From Owenweeksia sp. (GTDB taxonomy: Bacteria; Bacteroidota; Bacteroidia; Flavobacteriales; Schleiferiaceae): 64,000 nt of DNA. The stretch covers positions 372,001 through 436,000 of the forward strand of contig NZNV01000017.1 in assembly GCA_002695025.1 (NCBI GenBank). The letters run 5' to 3'. Made by a program: the position numbers and the translations under genes. The notes beneath the pieces are model-generated. The model was not told the origin of the DNA and ran no database searches. It worked only from the letters and a program-made list of their open reading frames with translations. Shown here piece after piece: positions 17,938 to 27,160 of this stretch (its first letter is position 1; each line of letters begins with the position of its first letter).

Positions 17938-19248
17938 ATGAAATCACTGCTCACCGTATTCACCGGCCTGTTGGCGTTGAGCCTGTACAGCCAGGTTCCG
18001 CAAAAAATAAGTTTCCAGACTGTGGTAAGAGATAACAGCAATAATCTGGTGAAAAACAGCCCCGTGGGTATCCGGGTAAGTATCCGGCAGGGTTCAGCCG
18101 CAGGAACCGTGGCCTACCAGGAAACACACAGTGTAAGTACCAATCTTAATGGCCTCGCTACCTTTGAGATAGGGAGCGGGATACCGGTTATTTCGGTTTT
18201 TTCTTCTATTGATTGGGGTAATGCCCCCTGTTTTTTAGAGGTGGAAGCTGACCCCAACGGAGGCACTTCCTATTCCATATCCGGAACCAGTGAGCTGTTA
18301 AGCGTACCTTATGCATTGTATGCTGAACAAGCCCCGGAAACTCCTGGAAGTAATGCCGGTGATATTAAGTACTGGGACGGTACCAACTGGGTTTTACTGG
18401 CCCCCGGTTTGCCGGGGCAGTTTTTACAACTGGATTCGGCCGGCCTTCCCCGCTGGCAGGGAACGGCCTTTACGCCTCCAACAAGTCCCACGGTAAGTAC
18501 AGCTGCCGTAACGGCTATTACTTCCACGGCTGCGGTGGGTGGAGGAACGGTGTTGAGCAATGGGCTTTCTCCTATATTAGAAGGAGGCGTATGCTATTCC
18601 ACTACACCTAATCCCACTGTTAGTAATATGAAAGCAATTGCCACAGGCTCATTGGGAGCCTTTACGGTGGCCATCCCGGGCTTAAACGCCAATACCACCT
18701 ACTACGTAAGAGCGTATGCCACCAATGCGGTGGGTACATCCTACGGAAGTGAAGTAAACTTTACTACTTCACAGGGGCCTGCTTTTAGTATCGGAATGGC
18801 CTATGGAGGAGGCATTATTTTTTACCTGGACGCCAGCGGTAATCATGGACTGATCGCTATGCCGGCTAATATTACCGTAGGTAGTATGAACGAATTTGAA
18901 TGGGGATGTTCCGGAACGGCTATTGCCGGTGCCGATCTGAGTAATATAGGCAGCGGATTGCAAAATACCATTGATATAGAAGCGGGTTGTGCGGCCGCCA
19001 ATACTGCGGCTGACGTGTGTGCCAACCTGGTGTACGCGGGCTATTCCGATTGGTATTTACCCAGTAAAGATGAATTGTACCAGTTGTATATTCATAGAAA
19101 TGCCGTAGGTGGTTTTGGCGGGGGATATTATTGGAGTTCCAGTGAATATAATGCCTTTGATGCCTATTACGTAAATTTTGGGAATGGTAACAGCGGAACC
19201 TGGGTGAAGAGCCAGCCGGAAAATGTGCGGGCTATCCGGAGTTTTTAA
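17938..19248 (+). CDS. Secreted protein with Fn3-like and DUF1566-like domains
   Basis: The start is ATG at 17938, one base after the previous stop, giving the signal peptide MKSLLTVFTGLLALSLYS. The N-terminal region (SFQTVVRDNSNNLVKNSPVG onward to about residue 130) is a beta domain common in Bacteroidota surface proteins. A fibronectin-III-like domain follows (TTYYVRAYATNAVGTSYGSE, about 190-270). The C-terminal 150 residues (GGIIFYLDASGNHGLIAMP, YSDWYLPSKDELYQLY, YYWSSSEYN, VRAIRSF) are a DUF1566/Lcl-type domain, a C-type-lectin-like surface fold. There is no T9SS tail, so it is probably a surface lipid-independent or periplasmic protein. The ligand is unknown. Confidence 0.8.
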   Translation: MKSLLTVFTGLLALSLYSQVPQKISFQTVVRDNSNNLVKNSPVGIRVSIRQGSAAGTVAYQETHSVSTNLNGLATFEIGSGIPVISVFSSIDWGNAPCFLEVEADPNGGTSYSISGTSELLSVPYALYAEQAPETPGSNAGDIKYWDGTNWVLLAPGLPGQFLQLDSAGLPRWQGTAFTPPTSPTVSTAAVTAITSTAAVGGGTVLSNGLSPILEGGVCYSTTPNPTVSNMKAIATGSLGAFTVAIPGLNANTTYYVRAYATNAVGTSYGSEVNFTTSQGPAFSIGMAYGGGIIFYLDASGNHGLIAMPANITVGSMNEFEWGCSGTAIAGADLSNIGSGLQNTIDIEAGCAAANTAADVCANLVYAGYSDWYLPSKDELYQLYIHRNAVGGFGGGYYWSSSEYNAFDAYYVNFGNGNSGTWVKSQPENVRAIRSF

Positions 19249-19273
19249 TATCAGGTGATTCGGAGATGGATTA

Positions 19274-19558
19274 TTAATGCATGCAAGTCCGGCAAGTTCC
19301 TTCCTGCTCATCCAGATCACACCCCTTCTTTCGTAACCAGCCGACCAATTCTTTTTTGTTCTCTGAACATACTTTAATGTACCGGTGCTCGGTATAGGCA
19401 CCGGGCCGGTGTACGCGCTGCTGTGAAATATGAACACAGCTAGCGCGGTGCAGTACGTAATACCCATCAAACTTCCTGCGGGTGTTCAAAACGTAACCAC
19501 TTGGGTGGGCGGCCAGCCAGCGGAAGTAGTCAGTGTCAGAGGAGGGGAGGAGGGTCAT
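19274..19558 (-). CDS. Small protein with conserved Cys/His pattern, paired with 508-aa gene
   Basis: A 94-aa protein: DYFRWLAAHPSGYVLNTRR, YYVLHRASCVHIS, YIKVCSENKKELVGWLRKKG and a terminal EGTCRTCMH. The pattern 'W...P.G.V.NT.....Y..LHRA.C..I...Y.KVC......L..W......C..C' recurs in my recollection in small proteins and in C-terminal domains next to nuclease genes of many bacteria. The four Cys and the His suggest metal binding. Its start codon overlaps the stop of the 508-aa gene by one base (TAATG), so translation is coupled and the two products likely act together. Confidence 0.65.
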   Translation of the reverse strand: MTLLPSSDTDYFRWLAAHPSGYVLNTRRKFDGYYVLHRASCVHISQQRVHRPGAYTEHRYIKVCSENKKELVGWLRKKGCDLDEQEGTCRTCMH

Positions 19559-21084
19559 TATTCAAAGTGTTTACCTACATATCCTATCCTGAAAACATTT
19601 AAGTCTGAATCCCAATCAAAATAAATGCGCACACAATGTTTAATGTCGGTGGCGTCTCCCAATTTCAGGTGTTTTTCCAACAAATGATTACCATCCTCAA
19701 AAGCGAAGGTTCTTCTATCTCTTTCCTTGGAGCTATTCTTAACGGTCTCAGACTCACCTGAGCATTTCACCCCATTTTCAGTAAGCCACTGAACAAGCGT
19801 TTTTCCAATACCCTCACCCCGGTTATCTATGAGCTCATTTCCCAATTGGTCCAATCTTTCAAAATATTCAAAGATTTTTTCCGGAGGACCGGCTTTTGGT
19901 CCCAGTGTTTCAATGGATTTATCCACATCCTTTGAGAACAATAAAAGATCACCAAAGGCGGACTTGGCAGCACCTACAGCTTTCTCCACAGACTCAAAAT
20001 CGGTTTGTTCCGCTTTCTCTATTTTATCGGTAACCTGTTTCTGGCTTAGTTCTTCCAATTCATATTTAAGCGTATAGATTTCATTTTCACGATCTGTGAG
20101 TTGCGCTTTATACTTTTCGAGTTGATCCTCATATTCCCTCATGAGTTCCTCATATACTTCTGCATCCTTTGCGGTACCCCGGATTTTCTTGATACGCGCC
20201 TCCAGTTTTTCCTTACTGTGCTCCCTTTCTATACGCAGGTTTTCTTCCGGTTTATGAGTGGTATAGGGACTCAGGTCCATTATAAGTCTCCTGCGTAGTT
20301 CATTACTTACCGCCAGCACTACTTTATCTTCGGTAGTCCCCATTTTTCTCAAACGGTCAAAAGAAAAGAGAGGGTGGCCATAAGGATTACTGTATTTCTT
20401 TGGATTAGTCCAGAATATCCGAATGCCACCGTTGTAACACGACCATGGACTTCCGGCCGTTTCACTTATTTTCCACGATATGCTGGAGTCTATTTTGCAA
20501 ACAAAAGCAGTAGCTTTAAGGTCAAAAGTCAGGGTGTTTAGTAATTTATCAGCCAGATGAGGGTGTTCTTTATTCTCGGATATAACTATCATGGGGTAAT
20601 GCCTTTTTTCATCCAGAAAGAATTTTAAATACTGCTTTAATCCCTCTTCACCCTTCAAGTCATACTCTTTTCTTGGTACACCTTTCAATATATCCCCGTA
20701 ATCGTTTAGAATAAGTTCAATAAGACGTGGCTTTTTGATGATGAGGCGCTGGGGAATGCCTGGGTTTAAATTCTCCTGGGCAATTTCTACATAAAAAAAC
20801 ACCTTTCCATTCTCAAGCTTTGATAACTCGATGGATGTTTTTAAGCGCATATGTTCCTTAGGCTCAGTAAGTGTGTATTTTTTTACCTCACCTGCTTTGC
20901 TTGAAAAAGTCTGGTTATCAAGTTTTCCTAAATCCGCATTATAGTTAAACCGAAAATTGTTTTCGTTTTCGGATTCTTCTTTAGTTCCCTTCTGACTAAT
21001 CCAATGTTGAATAAGTTTATCAATACCTTGATAATGTTCACTACCTGAATTTATCTGGAATTTGAATGCGGCTATTTTTCTCAT
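19558..21084 (-). CDS. Coiled-coil protein of unknown function, likely defence-related
   Basis: A 508-aa protein without signal peptide or membrane helix. The N-terminal 270 residues are an alpha/beta region including YPMIVISENKEHPHLADKLL and then SCYNGGIRIFWTNPKKYSNP followed by HPLFS. A 'YNGxxRIxWP....HPLF' signature is one I associate with large unassigned proteins of defence islands. Residues about 285-360 are a charged coiled coil (EREHSKEKLEARIKKIRG, YEDQLEKYKAQLTDRENEI). The C-terminal 110 residues are compact and alpha/beta (RRTFAFEDGNHLLEKHLKLG, then DATDIKHCVRIYFDW). There is no known catalytic motif. It leads a two-gene operon with the 94-aa protein. The defence role is inference. 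Confidence 0.65.
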   Translation of the reverse strand: MRKIAAFKFQINSGSEHYQGIDKLIQHWISQKGTKEESENENNFRFNYNADLGKLDNQTFSSKAGEVKKYTLTEPKEHMRLKTSIELSKLENGKVFFYVEIAQENLNPGIPQRLIIKKPRLIELILNDYGDILKGVPRKEYDLKGEEGLKQYLKFFLDEKRHYPMIVISENKEHPHLADKLLNTLTFDLKATAFVCKIDSSISWKISETAGSPWSCYNGGIRIFWTNPKKYSNPYGHPLFSFDRLRKMGTTEDKVVLAVSNELRRRLIMDLSPYTTHKPEENLRIEREHSKEKLEARIKKIRGTAKDAEVYEELMREYEDQLEKYKAQLTDRENEIYTLKYELEELSQKQVTDKIEKAEQTDFESVEKAVGAAKSAFGDLLLFSKDVDKSIETLGPKAGPPEKIFEYFERLDQLGNELIDNRGEGIGKTLVQWLTENGVKCSGESETVKNSSKERDRRTFAFEDGNHLLEKHLKLGDATDIKHCVRIYFDWDSDLNVFRIGYVGKHFE

Positions 21085-21253
21085 ATAAAGAAGGTTAATG
21101 TTTTGAATAAGTTAATTTGATCTTGTTCGCAATATAATAATGATAATCAAAATATTAATCGTAATAAAATAACTACAAATAAGTATTTACATAAAAATGA
21201 TGTAATAATGTTAGCATGAATTCTATATTTTCACCAAACATAAACCAACTAAT

Positions 21254-22252
21254 ATGAAAACCTTGAAATCTTTACTTTTTCTATCCTGCCTACTAATATC
21301 TATAAGTGTTAATGCTCAACAACAGGTATTTATACTGCATCACAATGGTAATAGTACGGCTTATAATGACCTGGATATGGCCATCACCTTTGCAACCAAT
21401 GGAGATACTATTTATTTGCCGGGGGGAGAAATTGATAACAGTTCTGTAGATTTAACTAAAAGTATATCTCTTATGGGTGCTGGTTATAATTCCTTATATA
21501 CCACGGCAACAGCATCTACCATTTTTAAGAATAACTTCAGCATTGAGGATGTTAATAACGTCTATATTACTGGGGTGCAATTTGAGAATAATTTGTATCT
21601 GGATAATGCGCAGTCAATATTCTTGGAACGTTGCTGGATAGGAGTCGCCAGCGATCTATTACGTCTCAGTAATAGCTCAATTGTTTTAGCACAGGAGTGC
21701 ATCATAGAGAATCTCTCGTCATTATCAAATTGCGTTGTTTTAGCACAAAATTGTGTAATAGAGGATTTGAACCAGGCCACTTCTTCTTCTTTTAATAATT
21801 GTATTCTTTTTGAAGAAAGCACTTCGAATACGGGTTTTTGGCCGAGTGTAACCAATTCCACCTTTACCAATAATATCATTTGTACTTCGGGTTTGATCTA
21901 CCAGGAAGATCAGAATAGTTATACTCACAATGTTTTTACCGATTCCGTACAGTTTGGCGGTGGCGTAGTGCAAAACAATAACGTTTTCCGGGTGGGTTTG
22001 ACCAGCCTTTTTGTTAATGTGCCGGATATAAATTCCTTTGATGAAGCTTACGATTATCATTTATCCAATACCAGTCCGGCTATAGGTGCAGGGCTTAACG
22101 GAGCAGATTGCGGCATCTATGGAGGTCTGGATCCCTTTAAGGCAAAAGGACTTCCCTTCAACCCGCATATCGAAAGCATTTTTATACCGGCTACCACGGA
22201 TGCCAACGGGGATCTGCACATCAATGCCACGGTAGAAGCACAGGATCGCTAA
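21254..22252 (+). CDS. Secreted right-handed beta-helix protein
   Basis: A 332-aa protein with signal peptide MKTLKSLLFLSCLLISISVNAQ. The mature protein is a run of short strands typical of a parallel beta-helix (ISLMGAGYNS, FSIEDVNNVYITGVQFENN, SIFLERCWIG, SSIVLAQECIIEN, NCVVLAQNCVIEDL), with an internal near-duplication of the VLAQ(E/N)C(I/V)IE unit. The segment DTIYLPGGEIDNSSVDLTKS is the usual entry cap of such folds. There is no T9SS tail. It sits 11 bp upstream of the 1347-aa T9SS gene and probably shares its transcript, so it may be a partner on the cell surface. Confidence 0.75.
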   Translation: MKTLKSLLFLSCLLISISVNAQQQVFILHHNGNSTAYNDLDMAITFATNGDTIYLPGGEIDNSSVDLTKSISLMGAGYNSLYTTATASTIFKNNFSIEDVNNVYITGVQFENNLYLDNAQSIFLERCWIGVASDLLRLSNSSIVLAQECIIENLSSLSNCVVLAQNCVIEDLNQATSSSFNNCILFEESTSNTGFWPSVTNSTFTNNIICTSGLIYQEDQNSYTHNVFTDSVQFGGGVVQNNNVFRVGLTSLFVNVPDINSFDEAYDYHLSNTSPAIGAGLNGADCGIYGGLDPFKAKGLPFNPHIESIFIPATTDANGDLHINATVEAQDR

Positions 22253-22263
22253 ATCAGGACATT

Positions 22264-25200
22264 ATGATCAGGCACACTTTTATCCTGCTATTTACGGCTT
22301 GCTTTTCGGTCTCGGCTCAAAATACCCTGCAACAAATGGAGTATTGGTATGACTCGGGCTTCTCGGGGCGCACCAGCCAGCCCTTAAGTTCCACTTCAAT
22401 AAATACAGCTTTCGCCCTGGATGTTTCATCCCTGAATACAGGTTTTCATTGGTTACATATGCGTTTCCGGGATTCTAACGGGGCTTTCAGCTCGGTGCTC
22501 AGTAAACCCTTTTTACGCAAACCCCTTACTGTTTCCTCTGCGTCCAATCAAATTATGGAAGCAGAGTATTGGTTTGATAATGCTTTTCAAGAAAGGGTGA
22601 ATCAACCTGCCAGTGGTTCCCCCTATGTAATGTTATCTCAATGGAATACGGATTCCCTGGTCCCTGGCTTTCACTGGCTGCATACACGTTTCAGAGATGC
22701 CAGGGGCAACTACAGTACTGTGCTTAGCAAACCTTTCCTCAAAAAACCTCCCCGTGATACATCTGTTTCCAATCTCGTAACAGAAGCCGTGTATTGGTTT
22801 GATGATCAGTTTTCCCAAAAAAACACTCAGGTGGCTAATAGTAGCATACTCATGCTTTCCACAGATTGGACCACCGATTCTCTGAACCCCGGTTTTCATT
22901 GGCTGCATTTTTATTTTAAAGACAGCTATGGAAGCCAGAGTAGCACCAAAAGTGTCCCGTTCTACAGGAGAAGGTATTTGAATCCGGGTGATACCACCAA
23001 TATAGTGACAGCTGTTCGATACTGGTTGGATAACGGAAGTAACCCGATCCAGACTATTGATCTTAGTGGTGGTGCGCCTACCACGCTCGTAATGGAACAA
23101 CTGGATATGAGTACTCTAAGTAACGGACCGCACATTCTTCACTTGCAGTTTAAACAGTCCAATGGGCTGTGGAGTAGTGCTTATACCGATACTTTCAACC
23201 TGGCTCTGTGTCCCGCTACCTATCGCTATAACTATCAAACAGCACTGGGCGCGTATACCTGGCCTGTAAATGGCCTAACCTATTCTCAAAGCGGTACTTA
23301 CCGGGATACTTTGGTCAATAGTACGGGTTGCGATAGCATCATTACACTTTCCCTTACCATCCTTCCCGGGCCGGGCTTACCGCCAGATAACAATTGCCTG
23401 CAATGGGCAAATAGTGCCGGAGGCACTGGTTTTGACCGTGCTTATGGCATGGCAACAGATGGTTCCGGAAATGTGTATACGGCCGGGGTTTTTAGGAATA
23501 CGGCCTATTTTGGTTCCGGTACCTCATCAGATACCCTTGCTTCCACCGGTAATGTAGATATCTTCATCCAAAAACAAGACCCGTCCGGCAACTTGCTATG
23601 GGTAAGGCAAATTGGAGGAGCTTCTATAGAATACGCCAGGGATCTGGCGGTGGATGGTAGCGGTAATGTTTATGTAACCGGTGAGTTTCAAGGTTCTGTT
23701 GATTTTGATCCTGGCCCGCAAATCCATAATCTCACCTCGGCAGGGAGTAATGATTATTACGTGCTTAAACTCGATGCCAGTGGCAACTTCCTTTGGGCTG
23801 TTTCCGGAGGTGGTAGTGATCTGGACGGTGGTACTTCCATCGCTGTAAATCCTGGGGGAGGTGTTTATATAACCGGTGGCTTTTGGGGAACATCAGACCT
23901 GGATCCCGGCCCGGGAGTCGCTAGTTTCACCTCAGACGGTTTTGCCGATGCTTTTATTTTGAAACTGGACGCCAGCGGAAATTTTATCTGGGCACGTAAA
24001 ATGGGAGGTCCTTCCCGTATGAGGTCTGCTTCCCTGGCTTCCGACCCTGCCGGAAATGTATATGCCACCGGGTGGTTTGAAGATTCGGTGGATTTTGATC
24101 CGGGCGTTGGGGTGCAGTATTTAACGGCTACCGGCTTAGAAGATATTTTTATCCTTAAGCTGGATTCTGGCGGGAATTTGGGTTGGGCACACCGCATAGG
24201 TTCCTCCTCGCACCAACAAGGGGAAGGCATAACCACTGATCCCTATGGAGGGGTGTATGTTACCGGAAGATTTAGAGCCATAGTGGATTTTGATCCCGGA
24301 CCGGGTATGGATTATATCAATGTAACTTCCGGTGGAAGGCATGCATTTGTAATAAAAATGGACACTACGGGTAGTTTAATTTGGGGTAAAGGCATCCAGG
24401 GCACTAGCTCTGTCACGGCTGCAGGTTTTGATGTAGCTGTTGATTCCCATCTGAATGTGTATACCACTGGCCTTTTTTCCGGGTCTATTGATTTTGATCC
24501 TGGACCTGGTACCTATACTTTAAATTCTGGTATTACCCATGATATTTATGTTCAAAAACTGGATTTCAACGGTAACTTTATCTGGGCCAACCAGGTTTCC
24601 GGGAACTTTCCCAGTGTGGGCTCGAATCACGCACAGTCTATCGCCACAGGTTCGGGTAGTGATGTTGTTATAAGTGGGTATTTTCAGGATACCGCTGATT
24701 TCGATCCTGGTCCTGACCAACACCATATAGGATCTGTAGGTAATGATGATATTTTTATTCAGAAGCTGGGAGTTTGTGGACAGGTGCAAGTTTTAGATAC
24801 ACTAATAACATGTGATTCCTATACCTGGCCGGTAAACAATGGAATATATGATAGTAGTGGTGTGTATACTGATACTTTACATATTATAGCTGGTATGGAT
24901 ACAATCAGGGTGCTGGATCTCACGATCAACCACAGCACCACCGGAACAGATGTACTTACCGCCTGTGATTCGCTCACCTGGATAGATGGCATTACCTATT
25001 ATACCGATAATGATACGGCAACTTATCGTCTTACTAATGCCGTTGGTTGCGATAGCATTGTAACCCTGGATTTGACTATTAACTCAGGTGATTCTGTTTA
25101 CCAGGCGGTAACCGCCTGTAATAGCTATCAATGGCTGGTAACCGGTGCTACCTATTTGGTCAGTGGCCTGTTGGATACCGTATTAACCAATACTTCGGGT

Positions 25201-26307
25201 TGTGATTCTCTGTTGGTATTAGACTTAACCCTGAACTATAGTGACACCACTTTACTGGACACGGCCGTATGTAGTGCGTATTTTTGGCCTCAAAACGGTT
25301 TAACATATTATAATGATGGTACGTATTATGAGCCTTTTACCGATATCAATGGCTGTCCGTCCTATCACCAATTGAACCTTACTATACTGCAGGGAGATAC
25401 GGTTTACCAGGATACAAGCACTTGTAATACGTACTTATGGCCCGTTACGGGTAGCACCTATTTAACCAGTGGAAGTTATGATACTACCCTGACCAATACC
25501 CTTGGCTGCGACTCGGTAATGATCCTCAATTTGATCATTAATCATGGTGATACTGCCAGCACCCTGGATACCGTTGCCTGTAATAACTACCTCTGGAGTG
25601 TCAACAGTATGGTTTATGACTCCAGCGGAACCTATTTCTCATCTTTTATAGATACCAACGCTTGTACGTCTTACCACCGTTTGGATCTAACGGTGTATTA
25701 CAGTGATACTATCGTTATGGATACTACGTCCTGCAACCTGTTTGTATGGAATACCGTTCCTCTTGATAGCAGCGGCACTTACTTTTCTGCTTTTGTGGAT
25801 AGTAATGGCTGTACCTCTTATGATCAATTAAATCTTACCATTCTTGAAATAGATACATCCCTAAGCGTAAATGGAATACGTCTCACTTCTAACCAGGATA
25901 ATGCGGCTTGGCAATGGATAAACTGCCAGGACTCCACCATATTGCCCGGAGATACCAACCAGTTTTTTGAGCCCTCCACCAATGGAAGCTATGCCGTTGT
26001 TATAACCACTGCAGATTGCGTGGATACTAGCCGTTGTGTAGCCATTAATTCTGTGGGAATAAGTGATGAGGACATGGCTCACAATATTTCATTGTTTCCC
26101 AACCCGGCTCAGGATGTGGTTCATGTAAGAGCTCGTGGAATAGGTCAATACGATCTTATACTGTATAATGACGTGGGGCAACTCCTTTTTAAAGGAAAGA
26201 ATATAACAGACATTGATTTAAATAATTTAGCATCAGGAGTATACTTCGTGCGTATACAAACCGATGGTATGGTATGGGTAGGCAGGGTAATAAAGAAAGA
26301 TTTTTAA
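22264..26307 (+). CDS. Giant repeat-rich surface protein with T9SS type A sorting domain
   Basis: A 1347-aa protein with signal peptide MIRHTFILLFTACFSVSAQ. Three repeat blocks follow. Residues about 24-312 hold four units of about 74 aa (EYWFDN.F...GFHWLHTRFRD...). Residues about 380-840 hold SBBP/propeller-like repeats with recurrent DFDPGPG, NVYVTGEFQGSVDF and LDASGNFIWA. Residues about 843-1200 hold units of about 60 aa built on CDSYTWPVN...GTYTDTL...GCDSI, each with a Cys pair. The end, ISLFPNPAQDVVHV...ASGVYFVRIQTDGMVWVGRVIKK, is a type A T9SS domain. It is probably a surface adhesin or binding protein. It is cotranscribed with the beta-helix gene. Confidence 0.88.
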   Translation: MIRHTFILLFTACFSVSAQNTLQQMEYWYDSGFSGRTSQPLSSTSINTAFALDVSSLNTGFHWLHMRFRDSNGAFSSVLSKPFLRKPLTVSSASNQIMEAEYWFDNAFQERVNQPASGSPYVMLSQWNTDSLVPGFHWLHTRFRDARGNYSTVLSKPFLKKPPRDTSVSNLVTEAVYWFDDQFSQKNTQVANSSILMLSTDWTTDSLNPGFHWLHFYFKDSYGSQSSTKSVPFYRRRYLNPGDTTNIVTAVRYWLDNGSNPIQTIDLSGGAPTTLVMEQLDMSTLSNGPHILHLQFKQSNGLWSSAYTDTFNLALCPATYRYNYQTALGAYTWPVNGLTYSQSGTYRDTLVNSTGCDSIITLSLTILPGPGLPPDNNCLQWANSAGGTGFDRAYGMATDGSGNVYTAGVFRNTAYFGSGTSSDTLASTGNVDIFIQKQDPSGNLLWVRQIGGASIEYARDLAVDGSGNVYVTGEFQGSVDFDPGPQIHNLTSAGSNDYYVLKLDASGNFLWAVSGGGSDLDGGTSIAVNPGGGVYITGGFWGTSDLDPGPGVASFTSDGFADAFILKLDASGNFIWARKMGGPSRMRSASLASDPAGNVYATGWFEDSVDFDPGVGVQYLTATGLEDIFILKLDSGGNLGWAHRIGSSSHQQGEGITTDPYGGVYVTGRFRAIVDFDPGPGMDYINVTSGGRHAFVIKMDTTGSLIWGKGIQGTSSVTAAGFDVAVDSHLNVYTTGLFSGSIDFDPGPGTYTLNSGITHDIYVQKLDFNGNFIWANQVSGNFPSVGSNHAQSIATGSGSDVVISGYFQDTADFDPGPDQHHIGSVGNDDIFIQKLGVCGQVQVLDTLITCDSYTWPVNNGIYDSSGVYTDTLHIIAGMDTIRVLDLTINHSTTGTDVLTACDSLTWIDGITYYTDNDTATYRLTNAVGCDSIVTLDLTINSGDSVYQAVTACNSYQWLVTGATYLVSGLLDTVLTNTSGCDSLLVLDLTLNYSDTTLLDTAVCSAYFWPQNGLTYYNDGTYYEPFTDINGCPSYHQLNLTILQGDTVYQDTSTCNTYLWPVTGSTYLTSGSYDTTLTNTLGCDSVMILNLIINHGDTASTLDTVACNNYLWSVNSMVYDSSGTYFSSFIDTNACTSYHRLDLTVYYSDTIVMDTTSCNLFVWNTVPLDSSGTYFSAFVDSNGCTSYDQLNLTILEIDTSLSVNGIRLTSNQDNAAWQWINCQDSTILPGDTNQFFEPSTNGSYAVVITTADCVDTSRCVAINSVGISDEDMAHNISLFPNPAQDVVHVRARGIGQYDLILYNDVGQLLFKGKNITDIDLNNLASGVYFVRIQTDGMVWVGRVIKKDF
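22333..23199 (+). repeat. Four tandem repeats of about 74 codons inside the giant T9SS protein
   Basis: Each unit has YWFD or YWLD, about 30 residues, then FHWLH or ILHLQ followed by RFRD/KD and a variable loop. Unit starts are near codons 26, 100, 174 and 250. The units are diverged, so they are ancient duplications. Confidence 0.75.
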
Positions 26308-26324
26308 CCCTGGGTTCTTCCATC

Positions 26325-26891
26325 ATGTCGGATAATTTGAAATACAACCAACTGCAAATTCCCGGAGCCATGCTGCTCCCGGGCTTTTCCATCTATCTGT
26401 TGGAGTTGAATATTCAGGGTGAAAAACAGTATTACGTAGGTATGACGGGTGATCCCTATTATCCCTCCGCCCGGGCTGCTTTTCACCGTATATCCGGTCA
26501 TCTGGAATTACTGGATCGCTCTACTCAAAATCAATTGAAGAAAGTCCTGGATAAACTGGAACTGACTGATGAAGATATTGCTGATGTGAACATCATCATG
26601 CATCATTTCCCTATAGAAGGCTATCAAAAATGGGAATTGACCAAATCCTTTAAGAAAGAAGAGATGGAGCGTGTTAGGAACAGTGCTGAATACGGGGCTT
26701 ACAAAAAACGGCAGAGGCAAATAAAAGCTTTAGAAGATGCCCTGATTTACGGTTTAAAGAAAAGCGGTCAGGTTCATATCCTCAATAAAACCCGGGGTAA
26801 AAAAGGTAATGTCCAACCGGAGTTTGAAGGTTTAGTTGCCAGTATAGGTGAAGTGCTAAAACTAGATCCCGGATGGATCGTGAATAATTGA
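26325..26891 (+). CDS. GIY-YIG-like nuclease domain protein
   Basis: The start is ATG at 26325, 18 bp after the giant gene's stop. The N-terminal segment FSIYLLELNIQGEKQYYVGM, TGD, then AAFHRISGHL matches the GIY-YIG layout: a first strand ending in Y, YYVG in place of YIG, then an Arg-containing helix and a His. The rest is helical and highly charged (KWELTKSFKKEEMERVRN, KKRQRQIKALEDALIYG), as in DNA-binding or partner-binding domains. There is no signal peptide. A small charged protein follows 8 bp downstream, so the pair is one unit. It could be a nuclease of a small defence or toxin-antitoxin-like module; activity is not shown by the sequence. Confidence 0.65.
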   Translation: MSDNLKYNQLQIPGAMLLPGFSIYLLELNIQGEKQYYVGMTGDPYYPSARAAFHRISGHLELLDRSTQNQLKKVLDKLELTDEDIADVNIIMHHFPIEGYQKWELTKSFKKEEMERVRNSAEYGAYKKRQRQIKALEDALIYGLKKSGQVHILNKTRGKKGNVQPEFEGLVASIGEVLKLDPGWIVNN

Positions 26892-26899
26892 AAGACGAA

Positions 26900-27109
26900 A
26901 TGAAAGGAAAACCGGAATTCAGCCGGGCAGAGGCAGATCAGATACAGGAACTTATAAAGACTAAGCTCAAAGCCGGGAGACCAGAACAGAAAAAGATCCG
27001 AAATCAGATAAGATCGCTGGGTTTTTATTACTCAAACTTTTACACGAGCAATAGAGAGGGAGGGTATAATCAAGAAGATTTTTTAAATGCCGTAAAGATT
27101 AGGTCTTAA
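26900..27109 (+). CDS. Small helical protein paired with the GIY-YIG-like gene
   Basis: A 69-aa protein starting at ATG 26900; a TTG four codons upstream overlaps the previous stop. The pattern EADQIQELIKTKLKAGRPEQ, KKIRNQIRSLGFYYSNF, GGYNQEDFLNAVK resembles a widespread small family with 'A..I..LL..K..A.R..QK.IR...R.LGFYISDF...GFT..DF..L'. The function is unknown. The tight pairing with the GIY-YIG-like gene suggests a regulator or an essential subunit. Confidence 0.6.
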   Translation: MKGKPEFSRAEADQIQELIKTKLKAGRPEQKKIRNQIRSLGFYYSNFYTSNREGGYNQEDFLNAVKIRS

Positions 27110-27139
27110 CCAAGCTCCTCACTAACCAACTCCCGACTT

Positions 27140-27160
27140 CCAACTAAAAAACTCCCCACT
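27140..27160 (+). repeat. Dispersed 21-bp repeat, copy 2
   Basis: Begins CCAACTAAAAAACTC and continues CCCACT. It lies at the stop codon of the leftward 253-aa gene. Confidence 0.55.
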
